Shown here one piece after another: positions 51,103 to 60,918 of a DNA stretch of 64,000 bases; positions within the stretch are counted from its first letter, which is position 1, and each line of letters starts with the position of its first letter. The stretch is from Bacteroidota bacterium. Lineage in GTDB: Bacteria > Bacteroidota > Rhodothermia > JANXDC01. Position numbers and translations under genes: made by a program. The notes below the pieces were generated by a model that was given only the letters and a program-made list of their open reading frames with translations, was not told the origin of the DNA and searched no databases. The stretch spans positions 1-64,000 of the forward strand of contig AP024675.1 of assembly GCA_025998875.1 (NCBI GenBank). The letters run 5' to 3'.

Positions 51103-52557
51103 ATGAGGCGATCGGCAGTTCCGTTAGCCCTGCTTGGTTCCGTGCTCCTGGGCTTCATCGGGGAGTGGTTGTTTTTCGAGGCCGAGCCGGGTCTGAACGT
51201 GCCGCTCTGGACCGGGCTCGTCGGCTCCGTATCCGTATTGCTCCTTCGCAGGCAGGGTCTTGCCGTCGGGCGCGCCCAGCAGGTTTTGCTCTTAGTGGCC
51301 TGGCTGTTTACCTGGAGCCTGGCCTGGCGAGATGGATCCGGGCTGCACGGCCTTTCGCTTCTGGCCAGCGCGCTTCTGTTGGGCATGGCCCTCTATCCCT
51401 GGTCATCCAGCCCCTCAGGCGGCCGCCTGCGCGAATACGCCCTGCTTATGCCCATGCACATGGGTCTGGGCATGCTGACCGGACTGCCCGCTTTGCTTCT
51501 GCAGGGGATCGAACAGCAGGGCGGGGCCCGCGAAGGGCTACGCGCCAGGGCCCTCCGGATTCTGATGGGCCTCGGGCTGGCCCTGCCCTTTCTGTTGCTC
51601 TTGGGCGCCCTGTTCGCCTCGGCCGATCCGGTATATCGGCGGCTGATGCAGCACCTGCTGGATCCGGAGGATCTGCTCCCTCGCCTCATGCTGATTGTGT
51701 TGCTGAGCGGGGCGGCGGCCGGCTTCTGGAGGTTGCTCTCTGGTTTCCGGTTGCCCGCCTTGTCCGTCGCATTTGCCCTGCCCCGACTGGGCGCGCTGGA
51801 AGTAGGGGTGGCGCTGGGGTTGATCGCGGGACTGCTGAGCAGCTTCGTTTTTGTGCAGATCCGATATCTCTTTGGCGGCGCTTCCCTGGTCGCCCTCACG
51901 CCGGGGCTTACGTATGCCGCCTATGCGCGCGAGGGTTTCGGGCAGCTGGTGGCGGCTTCGGCTGTAACCCTCCCCATGTTGCTGGCCTTCCATGCGCTAC
52001 TGGATCGCAGGCGCAGGGAAGGGCTGCGGCTGTTCCGCATCCTGGCGGGTTTGCTCATCGGATTGATCCTGATCATCATGGCCTCGGCCGGATATCGGCT
52101 CTGGCTCTATCAGCAGGCATACGGACTCACCGAGGCGCGCTTCTATGGGGCCGCTTTCCTGCTCTGGCTGGGCTGGACTTTGCTCTGGTTCGCTATCACG
52201 GTGCTCGCGGTCCAACGGGAGGAGCGTTTTGCCTTCGGGAGCGCCGTGGCCTTCCTGCTGCTGGTCGTCCTGCTGCATGGGCTCAACCCCGATGCGCGTA
52301 TCGCGGACCTGAACATCAGGCGCGCGCTGGAAGGCAAACCTCTGGATACGGCCTATATGGCCAGCCTGAGCGCCGATGCGCTGCCCACGGTTCTGAGCCT
52401 TCTTAACCGGCTTCCGGAACCCGCACGGGCCGAACTCCTGGAACACCTCCGGCGGCATCCGGTGCGCGCGGGCATCCGATCCTGGCGAGAATGGAACGGG
52501 AGTCGCATGCGGGCCAGAGCGGAACTTGAGCGTCTGTTTGGGCAGGGGAAGGCGTGA
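51103..52557 (+). CDS. DUF4173 family polytopic membrane protein
   Basis: A protein of about 484 residues with roughly a dozen transmembrane helices. The YLFGGASLVALTPGLTYAAYAREGFGQL segment near the middle is the family hallmark, and the C-terminal cytoplasmic tail (about 410-484) holds charged helices with LNIRRALEGKPLDTAYMASLSADALP. Function unknown; the family is common in Bacteroidota and Actinobacteria. The ATG at 51103 has GGGGAT ahead and starts just before the first helix; ATG at 51067 is an alternative adding 12 residues. It overlaps the next gene at GTGA. Confidence 0.8.
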   Translation: MRRSAVPLALLGSVLLGFIGEWLFFEAEPGLNVPLWTGLVGSVSVLLLRRQGLAVGRAQQVLLLVAWLFTWSLAWRDGSGLHGLSLLASALLLGMALYPWSSSPSGGRLREYALLMPMHMGLGMLTGLPALLLQGIEQQGGAREGLRARALRILMGLGLALPFLLLLGALFASADPVYRRLMQHLLDPEDLLPRLMLIVLLSGAAAGFWRLLSGFRLPALSVAFALPRLGALEVGVALGLIAGLLSSFVFVQIRYLFGGASLVALTPGLTYAAYAREGFGQLVAASAVTLPMLLAFHALLDRRRREGLRLFRILAGLLIGLILIIMASAGYRLWLYQQAYGLTEARFYGAAFLLWLGWTLLWFAITVLAVQREERFAFGSAVAFLLLVVLLHGLNPDARIADLNIRRALEGKPLDTAYMASLSADALPTVLSLLNRLPEPARAELLEHLRRHPVRAGIRSWREWNGSRMRARAELERLFGQGKA

Positions 52558-53606
52558 TCCTCATCACCGGCTTTCCGGGCTTTCTGGGCACGCACCTGGT
52601 CCGCTCGCTTGCCGCAAGCGGGCGGGCCGGAGAGCTCAAGTTGCTCGTGCAGCCCCGATACCGGGCGCTGGCCCGGGCTACGATGGCCCGAATAGGGCTT
52701 GAGAACGCCGATCTGGTCGAAGGGGACATCACGGAGCCCGATCTAGGCCTGGGCGATCCGCCCTGGCGCAAGCAGATCCGGGAGATCTTTCACCTGGCCG
52801 CCGTTTATGATCTGCGGATCCGGCGCGAGCAGGGATGGCGGGTCAACGTCGAGGGCACCGAGCATGTGCTCCGGTGGGCGGGGCGGTGTCCCCGGCTAGA
52901 TCGGTTCCATTACGTGAGCACGGCTTACGTCTCCGGCCGCCGCAAGGGCCTCATCCGGGAACAAGAGCTCGAGCACGAGGCGGGGTTTAAGAACGCCTAT
53001 GAGGAGACCAAGTACTGGGCGGAGGTACGAGTTCGGGCCTGGCGTGATCGCTTGCCGGTAACGATTTACCGGCCCGCCATCGTGGTGGGTTCCAGCCAGA
53101 ACGGGGAAACGGAGAAGTTCGACGGGCCCTACTACGTGCTCCGCGCCATGCTGCGCATGCCCCGCTACGGGGTCCTGTTCCGGGTCGGATCCGGCCGCCA
53201 TCCGGTCAATATCGTGCCCGTCGATTACGTGGTGCGCGCCCTTCTGGCGCTGGGCCAGAAGCCGGAGAGCGCGGGCAAGACCTACCATCTCGTCGACCCC
53301 TATCCGCTGACCGTCCGGGAAGTGATCGCGCTCTTTGCGCGGCTCCTGGATCGGCGCTTTCTGTACATTCCCGTATCCGCCAGGATGGCCCGGGCGCTGC
53401 TGCGCACTCCCCTGGGTCGTTGGCTGGGTCTAGCCCCGGAGCTGGTGGACTATTTCGACTTCCCCGCCTACTACGATGCTACGCAGGCGTTGGGCGATCT
53501 GGCCGATACGGGAATCCGCTGTCCCCCGTTGCCGGAATATGCCCCCCGGCTGGTGGCCTTCCTGCGAGCGCACCTGGGTCGGGTGCGTGATGGAGCGCTA
53601 TATTAG
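52554..53606 (+). CDS. Extended SDR, NAD-dependent epimerase/fatty-acyl reductase-like
   Basis: A 350-residue extended SDR. It has the dinucleotide fold GFPGFLG (6-12), FHLAAVYD, and the catalytic pair Tyr149 and Lys153 in NAYEETKYWAE, then YRPAIVVGSS, typical of NAD-binding-4 (male sterility) type reductases. The substrate is unknown. It starts with GTG overlapping the DUF4173 stop (GTGA), so the two are coupled. The C-terminus (LDRRFLYIPVSARMARALLRTPLGRWLGLAPELVDYF) is amphipathic and may touch a membrane. Confidence 0.88.
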   Translation: MILITGFPGFLGTHLVRSLAASGRAGELKLLVQPRYRALARATMARIGLENADLVEGDITEPDLGLGDPPWRKQIREIFHLAAVYDLRIRREQGWRVNVEGTEHVLRWAGRCPRLDRFHYVSTAYVSGRRKGLIREQELEHEAGFKNAYEETKYWAEVRVRAWRDRLPVTIYRPAIVVGSSQNGETEKFDGPYYVLRAMLRMPRYGVLFRVGSGRHPVNIVPVDYVVRALLALGQKPESAGKTYHLVDPYPLTVREVIALFARLLDRRFLYIPVSARMARALLRTPLGRWLGLAPELVDYFDFPAYYDATQALGDLADTGIRCPPLPEYAPRLVAFLRAHLGRVRDGALY

Positions 53607-53659
53607 GGTGGAACTTTGGCCGCAGGCCGTCGTCAGACGTTGTAAAGACGCATAAAACC

Positions 53660-55894
53660 ATGCCGGAACCGGAGACCCGCTATTCCCCACCCGCCTTCGG
53701 CGCCGCCTCTGAGACGGTTCTGCCGCCCGCATACCGGCAGATGCTGGAGGATCTGCTCGCCCTCTGCCGGCGTCATCTGCGCCGGGTCGATGAGGCGCTC
53801 ATCGGCAGGGCTTTTGTTACGGCCTATATCGCCCATGAAGGACACCTGCGCGCCTCGGGCGAGCCCTACATCACACACCCCATCGAGGTAGCCCGGATCG
53901 TGGCCCAGGAAATCGCCCTCGATGATATATCCGTGGCCGCCGCCCTGTTGCACGATGTGGTCGAGGATACGGAGTACTCCCTGGAGCTCATCCGCTCCGA
54001 ATTCGGAGAAACCATCGCACGCATCATCGATGGCCTGACAAAGATATCGGGCCTTTTCCGTAGCCGCGCCGTCACGCAGGCGGAGAGCTTTCGCAAGCTC
54101 CTCCTGTCCATGATTCAGGACGTGCGCGTGATCCTGATCAAATTCGCCGATCGGCTGCACAACATGCGCACCATCGAAGCCCTCCCCCCCGAGCGGCGGC
54201 TGCGCATTGCCTATGAGACACGAGACCTCTACGCCCCCCTGGCGCACCGCTTCGGCCTGTTCCGGATCAAAAGCGAGCTCGAAGACCTGGCGCTCAAGGT
54301 CATCGAGCCCGAAGCATATCGTTTTATTGCGCGCAAACTGAGGGAGAAAAAACAGGAACGCGAGGCCTATATCGAGCGCTTCATACGGCCCATTCGGGAG
54401 CGGCTGGAACAGACCGGGCTGCGCTTTGAGATCACAGGTAGGCCCAAGCACATCTACTCCATATACCGCAAGATGCGCACCCAGCAGAAGCCCTTCGAAG
54501 AGATCTACGATCTCTTCGCCGTGCGCGTCATTCTGGATGTGCCCGAGTCGGAAGGTAAAGAGGCCTGCTGGCGCGTCTACGGGATCGTGACGGATATCTA
54601 CACCCCCATTCCGGACCGCTTCCGGGATTTCCTCTCCGTGCCCAAAGCCAATGGATACCAGTCCCTGCACACCACCGTGATCGGACCCGATGGGAGGCCG
54701 GTGGAGGTGCAGATCCGCACCCGACAGATGCATGAAATCGCCGAACGGGGCCTGGCTGCGCACTGGAAATACAAAGAGGGCGTAGAGACGCAGAACGCGG
54801 AGCTGGATCGCTGGATCGGCTGGGTGCGGGATATCCTGGAGAGCCGGATGGAGGGGCCCACGGAATTCGTCGAAGACCTCAAACTCAGCCTCTATCAGGA
54901 CGAAATCTACGTCTTTACCCCGAAGGGGGATCTGGTCACCCTGCCGGCGGGGGCCACGCCGGTGGATTTCGCCTTCCACATCCACACGGAAATCGGGTTG
55001 CACTGCATCGGAGCCAAGGTCAACGGTCGCATCGTTCCGCTCAGCCACAAGCTCCAGAGCGGGGATCAGGTCGAGATCCTCACCTCCCGGCGGCAACAAC
55101 CCAACCCGGACTGGCTGGAGTTCGTCGTCACCCACAAGGCGCGCTCCAAGATCCGGCAGTTTCTCAACGAGCAGCGCCGTCAGAAGATCGAGGCCGGAAA
55201 GGCTTTGCTGGAGAAACGCCTGGAACGGCTCAAACGGCCCATATCGGATCAGGAACTCAACCGGGTCGCCGCCGCGCTGAAGTTTCCCAACGTGGCCCAG
55301 ATGTTCTACGAGCTCGGGGCGGAGCTGCTCAAGCCCGAAGAGGTGCTCCACACCCTGGAGCAACTGGAGCGCCATCCGGAACAGGCGGCTTCGCCTCCGG
55401 CGGAGCTTTCCTATCTGGAGGAAGCCCGTCAGGAAAGCCGAGACGCCATCTTGATCGAGGGCGAACCCTCCGGACGCCTCCTCTATGATTATGCCCGGTG
55501 CTGTAATCCCATTCCGGGGGATGAGGTGGTCGGATACGTGAGCCGCAACGGGATTCTGCGCATACACCGGACCAACTGCCGCAACATAGCCCATCTGGTG
55601 CAGACCGAACCGGAGCGCATCAAGCGCGTCGAATGGGCTCGGCACAAAGACCTCCAGTTCATCGCGGGCCTGCGCATTATGGGTGAGGACCGGGTGGGCA
55701 TGCTCAACGATATCACGGGCGTCATCTCACGCGGGCTGAAGACAAACATCCGCTCCATCAACATCGACACCCAGGACGGGATCTTTGACGGCACGATCAT
55801 CCTCTACGTACATGATCTGGAGCACCTCAACCGGCTCATCGAGCGGCTACGCCGTATTCCGGGTGTGTATGCCGTGACGCGTTTCGAGGGCTGA
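53660..55894 (+). CDS. Bifunctional (p)ppGpp synthetase/hydrolase (Rel/SpoT)
   Basis: A 744-residue RSH enzyme. The HD hydrolase domain (about 45-200) is intact (ALLHDVVEDTE; FADRLHNMRT). The synthetase domain follows (GRPKHIYSIYRKM; DRFRDFLSVPKANGYQSLHT; EVQIRTRQMHEIAERGLAAHWKYK), then a TGS domain (VFTPKGDLVTLPAGATPVDFAF), the helical/zinc-finger region (CCNPIPGDEVVGYVSR) and a C-terminal ACT domain. It makes and breaks ppGpp in the stringent response. The ribosome-binding site is weak. Confidence 0.95.
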   Translation: MPEPETRYSPPAFGAASETVLPPAYRQMLEDLLALCRRHLRRVDEALIGRAFVTAYIAHEGHLRASGEPYITHPIEVARIVAQEIALDDISVAAALLHDVVEDTEYSLELIRSEFGETIARIIDGLTKISGLFRSRAVTQAESFRKLLLSMIQDVRVILIKFADRLHNMRTIEALPPERRLRIAYETRDLYAPLAHRFGLFRIKSELEDLALKVIEPEAYRFIARKLREKKQEREAYIERFIRPIRERLEQTGLRFEITGRPKHIYSIYRKMRTQQKPFEEIYDLFAVRVILDVPESEGKEACWRVYGIVTDIYTPIPDRFRDFLSVPKANGYQSLHTTVIGPDGRPVEVQIRTRQMHEIAERGLAAHWKYKEGVETQNAELDRWIGWVRDILESRMEGPTEFVEDLKLSLYQDEIYVFTPKGDLVTLPAGATPVDFAFHIHTEIGLHCIGAKVNGRIVPLSHKLQSGDQVEILTSRRQQPNPDWLEFVVTHKARSKIRQFLNEQRRQKIEAGKALLEKRLERLKRPISDQELNRVAAALKFPNVAQMFYELGAELLKPEEVLHTLEQLERHPEQAASPPAELSYLEEARQESRDAILIEGEPSGRLLYDYARCCNPIPGDEVVGYVSRNGILRIHRTNCRNIAHLVQTEPERIKRVEWARHKDLQFIAGLRIMGEDRVGMLNDITGVISRGLKTNIRSINIDTQDGIFDGTIILYVHDLEHLNRLIERLRRIPGVYAVTRFEG

Positions 55895-55895
55895 A

Positions 55896-56627
55896 TTACA
55901 GCCGACCCAGCAGGCTGCGCAGGCGCAGCTCCAGGACCTTGAAAAACGCCTCCCAGATGATGGCCCCGGACATTTTTGAGACACCCCGACGCCGATCAAA
56001 AAAGATGATGGGCAACTCCCGAATGCGGAAACCCGCCTTCCAGGCCCGATAGGTCATCTCGATCTGGAACACATATCCGTTCGAGTGCACCCGCTCCAGC
56101 GGCAACGCCTCCAGCACCCGACGTCGGAAAACCTTAAAACCCGCCGTCGTATCCCGCACGGGCAGGCCGGTCACCAGGCGAACAAAGACGCTGGCCAGGT
56201 AGCTGATGAGCAGGCGCGTCATGGGCCAGTCGATCACGTTTACTCCGCGCACGTAGCGGGATCCGATCACCACATCAGCCCAACCGCGCCGTATGCGCCG
56301 GAGCATACGGGCCAAGTAGTGGGGGCGATGGGAGAAGTCGGCATCCATCTGCGCGATGAAAGCGTACTCCGGACGCCCCAGAGCATAGCGAAACCCCGCC
56401 ACGTAGGCCGATCCCAGCCCCATCTTACCCGGGCGCTCCAGCAGATGCACTCGCCCTGGATAGCGGGCCTGACGATCCCGTACGACATCGGCCGTTCTGT
56501 CTGGAGAATGATCGTCAACCACGAGCACATCGATCTGGCCTGAAAGCCGCAACAGGGCATCAATCAGGGCCCCGATGTTCTCTGCCTCGTTGTAGGTGGG
56601 AATGATGACCAGAGTACGAGGGGACAT
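55896..56627 (-). CDS. Family 2 glycosyltransferase, polyprenol monophosphomannose synthase (DPM1) type
   Basis: A 243-residue GT-A enzyme: VIIPTYNEAENIGALIDAL, VVDDHSPDRTADVV, QMDADFSHRP (the metal-binding DxD) and GSRYVRG, DTTAGFKVFRR. It lacks the C-terminal membrane part, so it is the soluble DPM1-like form. It should move a sugar from a nucleotide donor to polyprenyl phosphate, supplying a donor for the membrane GT39-like enzyme encoded next door. The stop is 1 nt from the convergent rel gene. Confidence 0.9.
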   Translation of the reverse strand: MSPRTLVIIPTYNEAENIGALIDALLRLSGQIDVLVVDDHSPDRTADVVRDRQARYPGRVHLLERPGKMGLGSAYVAGFRYALGRPEYAFIAQMDADFSHRPHYLARMLRRIRRGWADVVIGSRYVRGVNVIDWPMTRLLISYLASVFVRLVTGLPVRDTTAGFKVFRRRVLEALPLERVHSNGYVFQIEMTYRAWKAGFRIRELPIIFFDRRRGVSKMSGAIIWEAFFKVLELRLRSLLGRL

Positions 56628-56660
56628 TTCCAGGTTTCCCAGCGGCCGGCAAAAACGGAC

Positions 56661-57989
56661 TCAAAGATCCCTCCCTCCTCGCTTCAGGAGCAAGCGCCTC
56701 AGGAGCGCCTGATACCCTACGGAGGCGATGAACAGCAATACGGGCACGATACCGGTGCGGTATCGGGGCAGGACAATCGTGGCACTGTAGAGCAGCGTCG
56801 TATAGATCGGCGCGCCCAGCAGGATCCATCCCGCCGAGGTGGCGCCCAGGACGACATAGCCAGCCACCAGTCCGGGTATCAGAACCGCATGCGGCAACCA
56901 GTAGGCGGGCTCCCGGCTGAGGGGATGATGGGGCACCACAGTCCAGAAGGCCAACAGGCGCCGCAGAGACAGGGTCAGATACTGATCCGGATGATGCCGA
57001 ATAAAGCTCCAGGCCTCCTGCGCCAACCGGCGATCGATCTCCCGCTCTTGTAGGGGCAGGCGAGTCCAACCCCGCCGTTGCTCGAGGCTATAGGTCGTGA
57101 TCTCCCGCCGGTCCGGGGGATAATAGGCCATGCCCGTAGCGCCCGGATGGTTACCCCGAAGTAGGTTTAGCCCCCAGGCCGTGCGCAATACGGGAGCGCC
57201 CAGCACGCAGGCATTGCGCACCAGCCACGGGCTGAGCACGGCAAGAGATATGGCGAGCGCCACCAGAGAGCCGATGAGCACCCGCTTCTCCCGATTGCGC
57301 CCAATCCCCAGCAACAAAATAAGCGGGAAGTAGGCCACCGTACTGGGATTGAAAAGGGCAAACCCTCCCATGGCCAGACCCAACCCAACCGCCCTGGAAC
57401 GCTCGGGCCGCTGAACCCATCGCACGGCGCACCAGAGCAGCACCGTCCACCCGAGCGCCGTCCAGGGTGCATCGGTGAGCGTGGTCACGCTATAGGCCAG
57501 CTCCGGATATAGGGCCGCCGCCCATCCGGCAAGCCACCCCGCACGGCCATAGCCCATCCGACGGCCGATGTCCAGCAAGAACAGGGGGATGAGCGCCGTA
57601 AGGGCCCCTACGAAGAGCTGATAGAACAGGTAGGGCCGATCGGGGAAAAGGGCCAGAAAGGGCACCATGGCGAAGACCACCCCGGGCGCCATGAGGGCCG
57701 TGGGCAGGGTAAGACGCCGAAGCGGATAATCCGGATAGACGCGTTCCGGGTAGAGTACCAGGGGTCCAAAGGACCAGGACCCTTCCCGATAGAGCGGATC
57801 CTGCGGACCGATCACCCCCCAGGTGAGGCTGTAGCCCCGACCGGCAAGCCAGTTGCGCGCAATCAGGCTGAATTCGTATTCCTCGGGATGCGCGTAGCTG
57901 CGCACGTAAAACACCACGCCCCCGCGCACCAGCAGGGCCACCCCCAGCAGGAGCACATCGGCGCGCAGCCATCTGCGGGAGGGCTTCAT
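56661..57989 (-). CDS. GT39/ArnT-like polytopic membrane glycosyltransferase
   Basis: A 442-residue protein with about ten transmembrane helices. After the first helix comes a periplasmic loop with EEYEFSLIARNWLAGRGYS, the kind of acidic first loop seen in GT-C (PMT_2/ArnT) enzymes, and later YPELAYSVTTLTDAPW. GT-C enzymes use polyprenyl-phosphate sugars on the periplasmic side, fitting the adjacent DPM1-like gene. The acceptor (protein, lipid or polysaccharide) is not known. It overlaps the upstream sugar transferase gene by 4 nt. Confidence 0.82.
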   Translation of the reverse strand: MKPSRRWLRADVLLLGVALLVRGGVVFYVRSYAHPEEYEFSLIARNWLAGRGYSLTWGVIGPQDPLYREGSWSFGPLVLYPERVYPDYPLRRLTLPTALMAPGVVFAMVPFLALFPDRPYLFYQLFVGALTALIPLFLLDIGRRMGYGRAGWLAGWAAALYPELAYSVTTLTDAPWTALGWTVLLWCAVRWVQRPERSRAVGLGLAMGGFALFNPSTVAYFPLILLLGIGRNREKRVLIGSLVALAISLAVLSPWLVRNACVLGAPVLRTAWGLNLLRGNHPGATGMAYYPPDRREITTYSLEQRRGWTRLPLQEREIDRRLAQEAWSFIRHHPDQYLTLSLRRLLAFWTVVPHHPLSREPAYWLPHAVLIPGLVAGYVVLGATSAGWILLGAPIYTTLLYSATIVLPRYRTGIVPVLLFIASVGYQALLRRLLLKRGGRDL

Positions 57990-59392
57990 CGTCCCCGCGC
58001 GGTGAGCATGACGTAGATCGTGCGCAGCATGATCTTCAGGTCCATACGCAGGCTCATGTTGGCGATATAAAAGAGATCGTACTTGACCTTCTGGCGCACG
58101 TCTTCGATGGAGCTATCATACCTCCACCGCACCTGTGCCCATCCCGTAATGCCTGGTTTGACGCGCAGTCGGCGCCGGTAGAGGGGAATCTCCTGGCTGA
58201 GCTTCTCGACAAAATACGGCCGCTCCGGCCGGGGACCGACCAGGCTCATGTCCCCCTTGAGCACATTCCAGAACTGGGGGATTTCATCCAGACGGGTCTT
58301 ACGCAGCCAGCGGCCGATGCGCGTAAGACGCGGATCGTCCTCGGCGGCCCATACGGGGCCGGTTTCCCGCTCGGCGTCCTGGCGCATGGTGCGGAACTTG
58401 TACATGATGAACAGGCGCCCTCCCCGCCCCACGCGCTCCTGCCGGAATATGGCCGGACCCGGCGAGTCCAGACGAATCAGCACGGCGATCAGGACCCAGA
58501 GCGGAAGCCCCCCCACCAGGATGAGGAAGGAGACCCCCACGTCGATGAGCCGCTTGATATACCGTTCCCATACCGGCATGGGGGCGGGCATGAGGTCGAT
58601 AAAGGGCAGGCCGTAGATCTCGTTGGTGCGGGCAAATCCGCTGATGATGTCGTAGAAATCCGGCAACACCTTTAGCGAGACCGGCAGGCCGTCACATCGC
58701 TCGATGACCTCCAGAAGCCGCTCCCTGTCCGTAGCCTCTAGAGCCACAAGCACATCCTGGATCTGATACCGCTCCACCAGCCGGGTGATCTCCTGCAGGC
58801 GCCCTACCACGGGCAGCGTGCCCACCAACACCGGGCCCTCGCTACCCTCGGGCTCCTCGCCAACGGGCACAAAACCCACGATCTTGAGCCCCTGGGCCGG
58901 ATACTGCTCTACCTCCCGGTAGAGCATCTCGGCGCGCTCCGGAGTGCCCACGATAAGCGCCCGGTGCGCATCCAGCCCCCGCACCAGCCGCCACCGCTGA
59001 TAGGAACGGACCAGAAACCGAAAACCGGCCACAGTGCCGAAAACGGAAACCCAGTAGAAGGGGATGCTTTTGCGCGCCGAGCCGATGTTCGGATCGTCGA
59101 CAAAGAGCAGAAAAAACAATACCAACAACCCGATGGTGATCACCTTCGCCAGGTTGACCAGCTCATCGAACCGGGACTGGGCAAAACGGGGCTGATACTG
59201 GCCAAAAAACACAAAGAGCAGCAACCAGTACAGGCTCAACACCGCGATGGCCGGCCCCACCCACTCCGGTCGATTCTGCACCGGGCCCAACCAACCCCAC
59301 TGGAAACGGGCCATATAGAAGAGCCACGTGGCCAGTGCAAACGCCACCAGATCGGCTACAAGAAGCAGGCCGATTTCCAGACGTCGAGACAT
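57986..59392 (-). CDS. Undecaprenyl-phosphate glycosyl-1-phosphate transferase (WbaP/CpsE-like)
   Basis: A 468-residue initiating transferase: four or five N-terminal transmembrane helices, a CoA-binding-like cytosolic domain (about 125-260), a further membrane hairpin (IDVGVSFLILVGGLPLWVLIAVLIRLDSPGPAIFR split around the Pro), and the conserved catalytic part (YKFRTMRQDAE; RLTRIGRWLRKTRLDEIPQF; DMSLVGPRPERP; LRVKPGITGWAQVRW). It starts capsule, exopolysaccharide or glycan repeat synthesis by placing a sugar phosphate on undecaprenyl phosphate. First gene of the three-gene glycan operon. Confidence 0.92.
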   Translation of the reverse strand: MSRRLEIGLLLVADLVAFALATWLFYMARFQWGWLGPVQNRPEWVGPAIAVLSLYWLLLFVFFGQYQPRFAQSRFDELVNLAKVITIGLLVLFFLLFVDDPNIGSARKSIPFYWVSVFGTVAGFRFLVRSYQRWRLVRGLDAHRALIVGTPERAEMLYREVEQYPAQGLKIVGFVPVGEEPEGSEGPVLVGTLPVVGRLQEITRLVERYQIQDVLVALEATDRERLLEVIERCDGLPVSLKVLPDFYDIISGFARTNEIYGLPFIDLMPAPMPVWERYIKRLIDVGVSFLILVGGLPLWVLIAVLIRLDSPGPAIFRQERVGRGGRLFIMYKFRTMRQDAERETGPVWAAEDDPRLTRIGRWLRKTRLDEIPQFWNVLKGDMSLVGPRPERPYFVEKLSQEIPLYRRRLRVKPGITGWAQVRWRYDSSIEDVRQKVKYDLFYIANMSLRMDLKIMLRTIYVMLTARGR

Positions 59393-59538
59393 GCACAGCG
59401 GCGGGTTTTTGCCGACAGGGCAAACTTACGCCCGCCCTCCTACGGCGAGCAAGCGGCTCGGTGAGGAACCTCTTGACTTTGTCCGGTGAAATACTTTCTT
59501 AGCCTACTACGGGACCGGAGGTAAGGAGGAGAGGGGCG

Positions 59539-59730
59539 ATGATAGCGGAGATGGAACAGGTGCAGACGAAGGGACGCAAGCAGCGCCGCTGGCTGATCGA
59601 CTGGCTGGGCTCCTTCTGGCGGGATCCCGAACAGGAACCCCGGCGATACCGTTGCCGCATCTGCGGGCAACGCACCGCCCTGCCGGGCGTATGCGAGATC
59701 TGCCACCGGGAGCTGGGCTCAGGGGAATAG
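59539..59730 (+). CDS. Small zinc-ribbon protein
   Basis: A 63-residue protein with a basic N-terminal half (KGRKQRRWLIDWLGSFW) and a C-terminal CRICG...CEIC pair (CxxC-N9-CxxC) typical of zinc-ribbon or rubredoxin-like domains. A strong AAGGAGGAGAGGGG site lies before the ATG, which supports a real gene despite the short length. It may bind metal or nucleic acid; no function is known. It lies alone between divergent glycan genes and the threonine dehydratase. Confidence 0.7.
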   Translation: MIAEMEQVQTKGRKQRRWLIDWLGSFWRDPEQEPRRYRCRICGQRTALPGVCEICHRELGSGE

Positions 59731-59868
59731 AGAAGCCCAGCGGCGCTCCTGCCTTCCAGGCACTATTACCTGGTAGCTTCGAGCCAGCGCGGCGATACCC
59801 TTCTGCCTTGTGGCGGCCTTGAGACGCTGCAAAAAGCGACCTATCGGATTCGGGACGAGGCTTTTCCG

Positions 59869-59898
59869 TTGACCGCAACGGGATCGTTGCCGTAGATT
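59869..59898 (+). promoter_or_regulatory. Promoter of the threonine dehydratase-tadA operon
   Basis: TTGACC, 18 nt, then TAGATT(GC); about 45 nt before the start codon. The rest of 59731-59931 holds no gene; a CCAGG/CCTGG repeat at about 59757-59774 is the only other structure seen. Confidence 0.45.
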
Positions 59899-59943
59899 GC
59901 TTCCGGTATAACGGTAAACCCCTACCCGAACGTGTCTTCCCGC

Positions 59944-60918
59944 ATGCGTTTTCCTACCCTGGAGCAGATCCGACAGGCCCACGCCCAGCTGCAGGAGGTG
60001 ATCCACTGGACGCCCACGCTTACCTCCAGCCAGCTCAACCGGCGCACAGGAAACCGGCTATTTTTCAAGGCGGAAAATTTTCAGCGCACGGGATCTTTTA
60101 AAGTGCGGGGGGCCTTCTACAAAATCAGTCAGTTACCCGACGCCGCCCGAAACCGCGGAGTAATCACGTATTCCTCGGGCAACCATGGGCAGGCCACCGC
60201 CTTTGCCGCCGACTGGTGGGGGGTGCCCGCGGTGGTGGTCATGCCTGAGAACGCCAGCCGCGTCAAAATAGCGGCCACGCAGGGCTACGGGGCGCAGGTG
60301 GTCTTTGCCGGCCACACGTCGGAGGAACGCTACCAACGCGCACTAGAACTGGCCCAGGAGCACGGCTATACGGTCATCCCCCCGTATGACGATCCCGATA
60401 TCATCACCGGTCAGGGCACCATAGCCCTCGAGCTCTTCGAGGACGTGGGCGATCTGCACTACCTGCTCGTACCCGTCGGCGGCGGGGGGCTCATATCGGG
60501 TATCGCGATCGCGGCTCGGGCGCTCAATCCCGATATACGCATCATCGGCGTAGAGACGGAGGCGGCCAACGACCTGTATCTTTCGTTTCAGCGCGGCCAG
60601 CGGGTGCGTATTCCTTATCCGAACACCATAGCCGACGGCATACGCAACCTGGAGGTGGGTGAACTGAACTGGGCCATTATCCGCCAGTACGTCGATGAGG
60701 TGGTCACGGTCTCCGATGCCGAGGTGATTGAGACCATGCGCACTCTGCTGCATTACCTCAAGGTGCTCGTCGAACCCACAGGGGCCGTAGCGGCCGCGGC
60801 CGCGCTGAGCAACCGACTCGAGGTGCGGGACAAATGGATCGGGGTCATCCTCAGCGGGGGCAACGTGGATCTGGAACGGCTGGGTCGATGGTTGCTCGAC
60901 GATGCTGGGCGCCCTTGA
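59944..60918 (+). CDS. Threonine/serine dehydratase (fold-type II PLP enzyme)
   Basis: A 324-residue PLP enzyme with the Schiff-base Lys in TGSFKVRGAFYKI, the SSGNHGQATAFAA loop that binds the substrate carboxylate, and the PLP phosphate loop VGGGGLISG. It deaminates threonine or serine to the 2-oxo acid; a serine-racemase role is also possible as the fold is the same. There is no C-terminal ACT domain, so isoleucine feedback is not expected (catabolic form). A GTG at 59932 would add four residues; neither start has a good ribosome-binding site. Confidence 0.9.
   Translation: MRFPTLEQIRQAHAQLQEVIHWTPTLTSSQLNRRTGNRLFFKAENFQRTGSFKVRGAFYKISQLPDAARNRGVITYSSGNHGQATAFAADWWGVPAVVVMPENASRVKIAATQGYGAQVVFAGHTSEERYQRALELAQEHGYTVIPPYDDPDIITGQGTIALELFEDVGDLHYLLVPVGGGGLISGIAIAARALNPDIRIIGVETEAANDLYLSFQRGQRVRIPYPNTIADGIRNLEVGELNWAIIRQYVDEVVTVSDAEVIETMRTLLHYLKVLVEPTGAVAAAAALSNRLEVRDKWIGVILSGGNVDLERLGRWLLDDAGRP

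Noticed and set aside
53633-55645. 670-codon open frame antisense to the rel gene
   Set aside because: It covers the RSH gene exactly, has no ribosome-binding site and resembles no protein.
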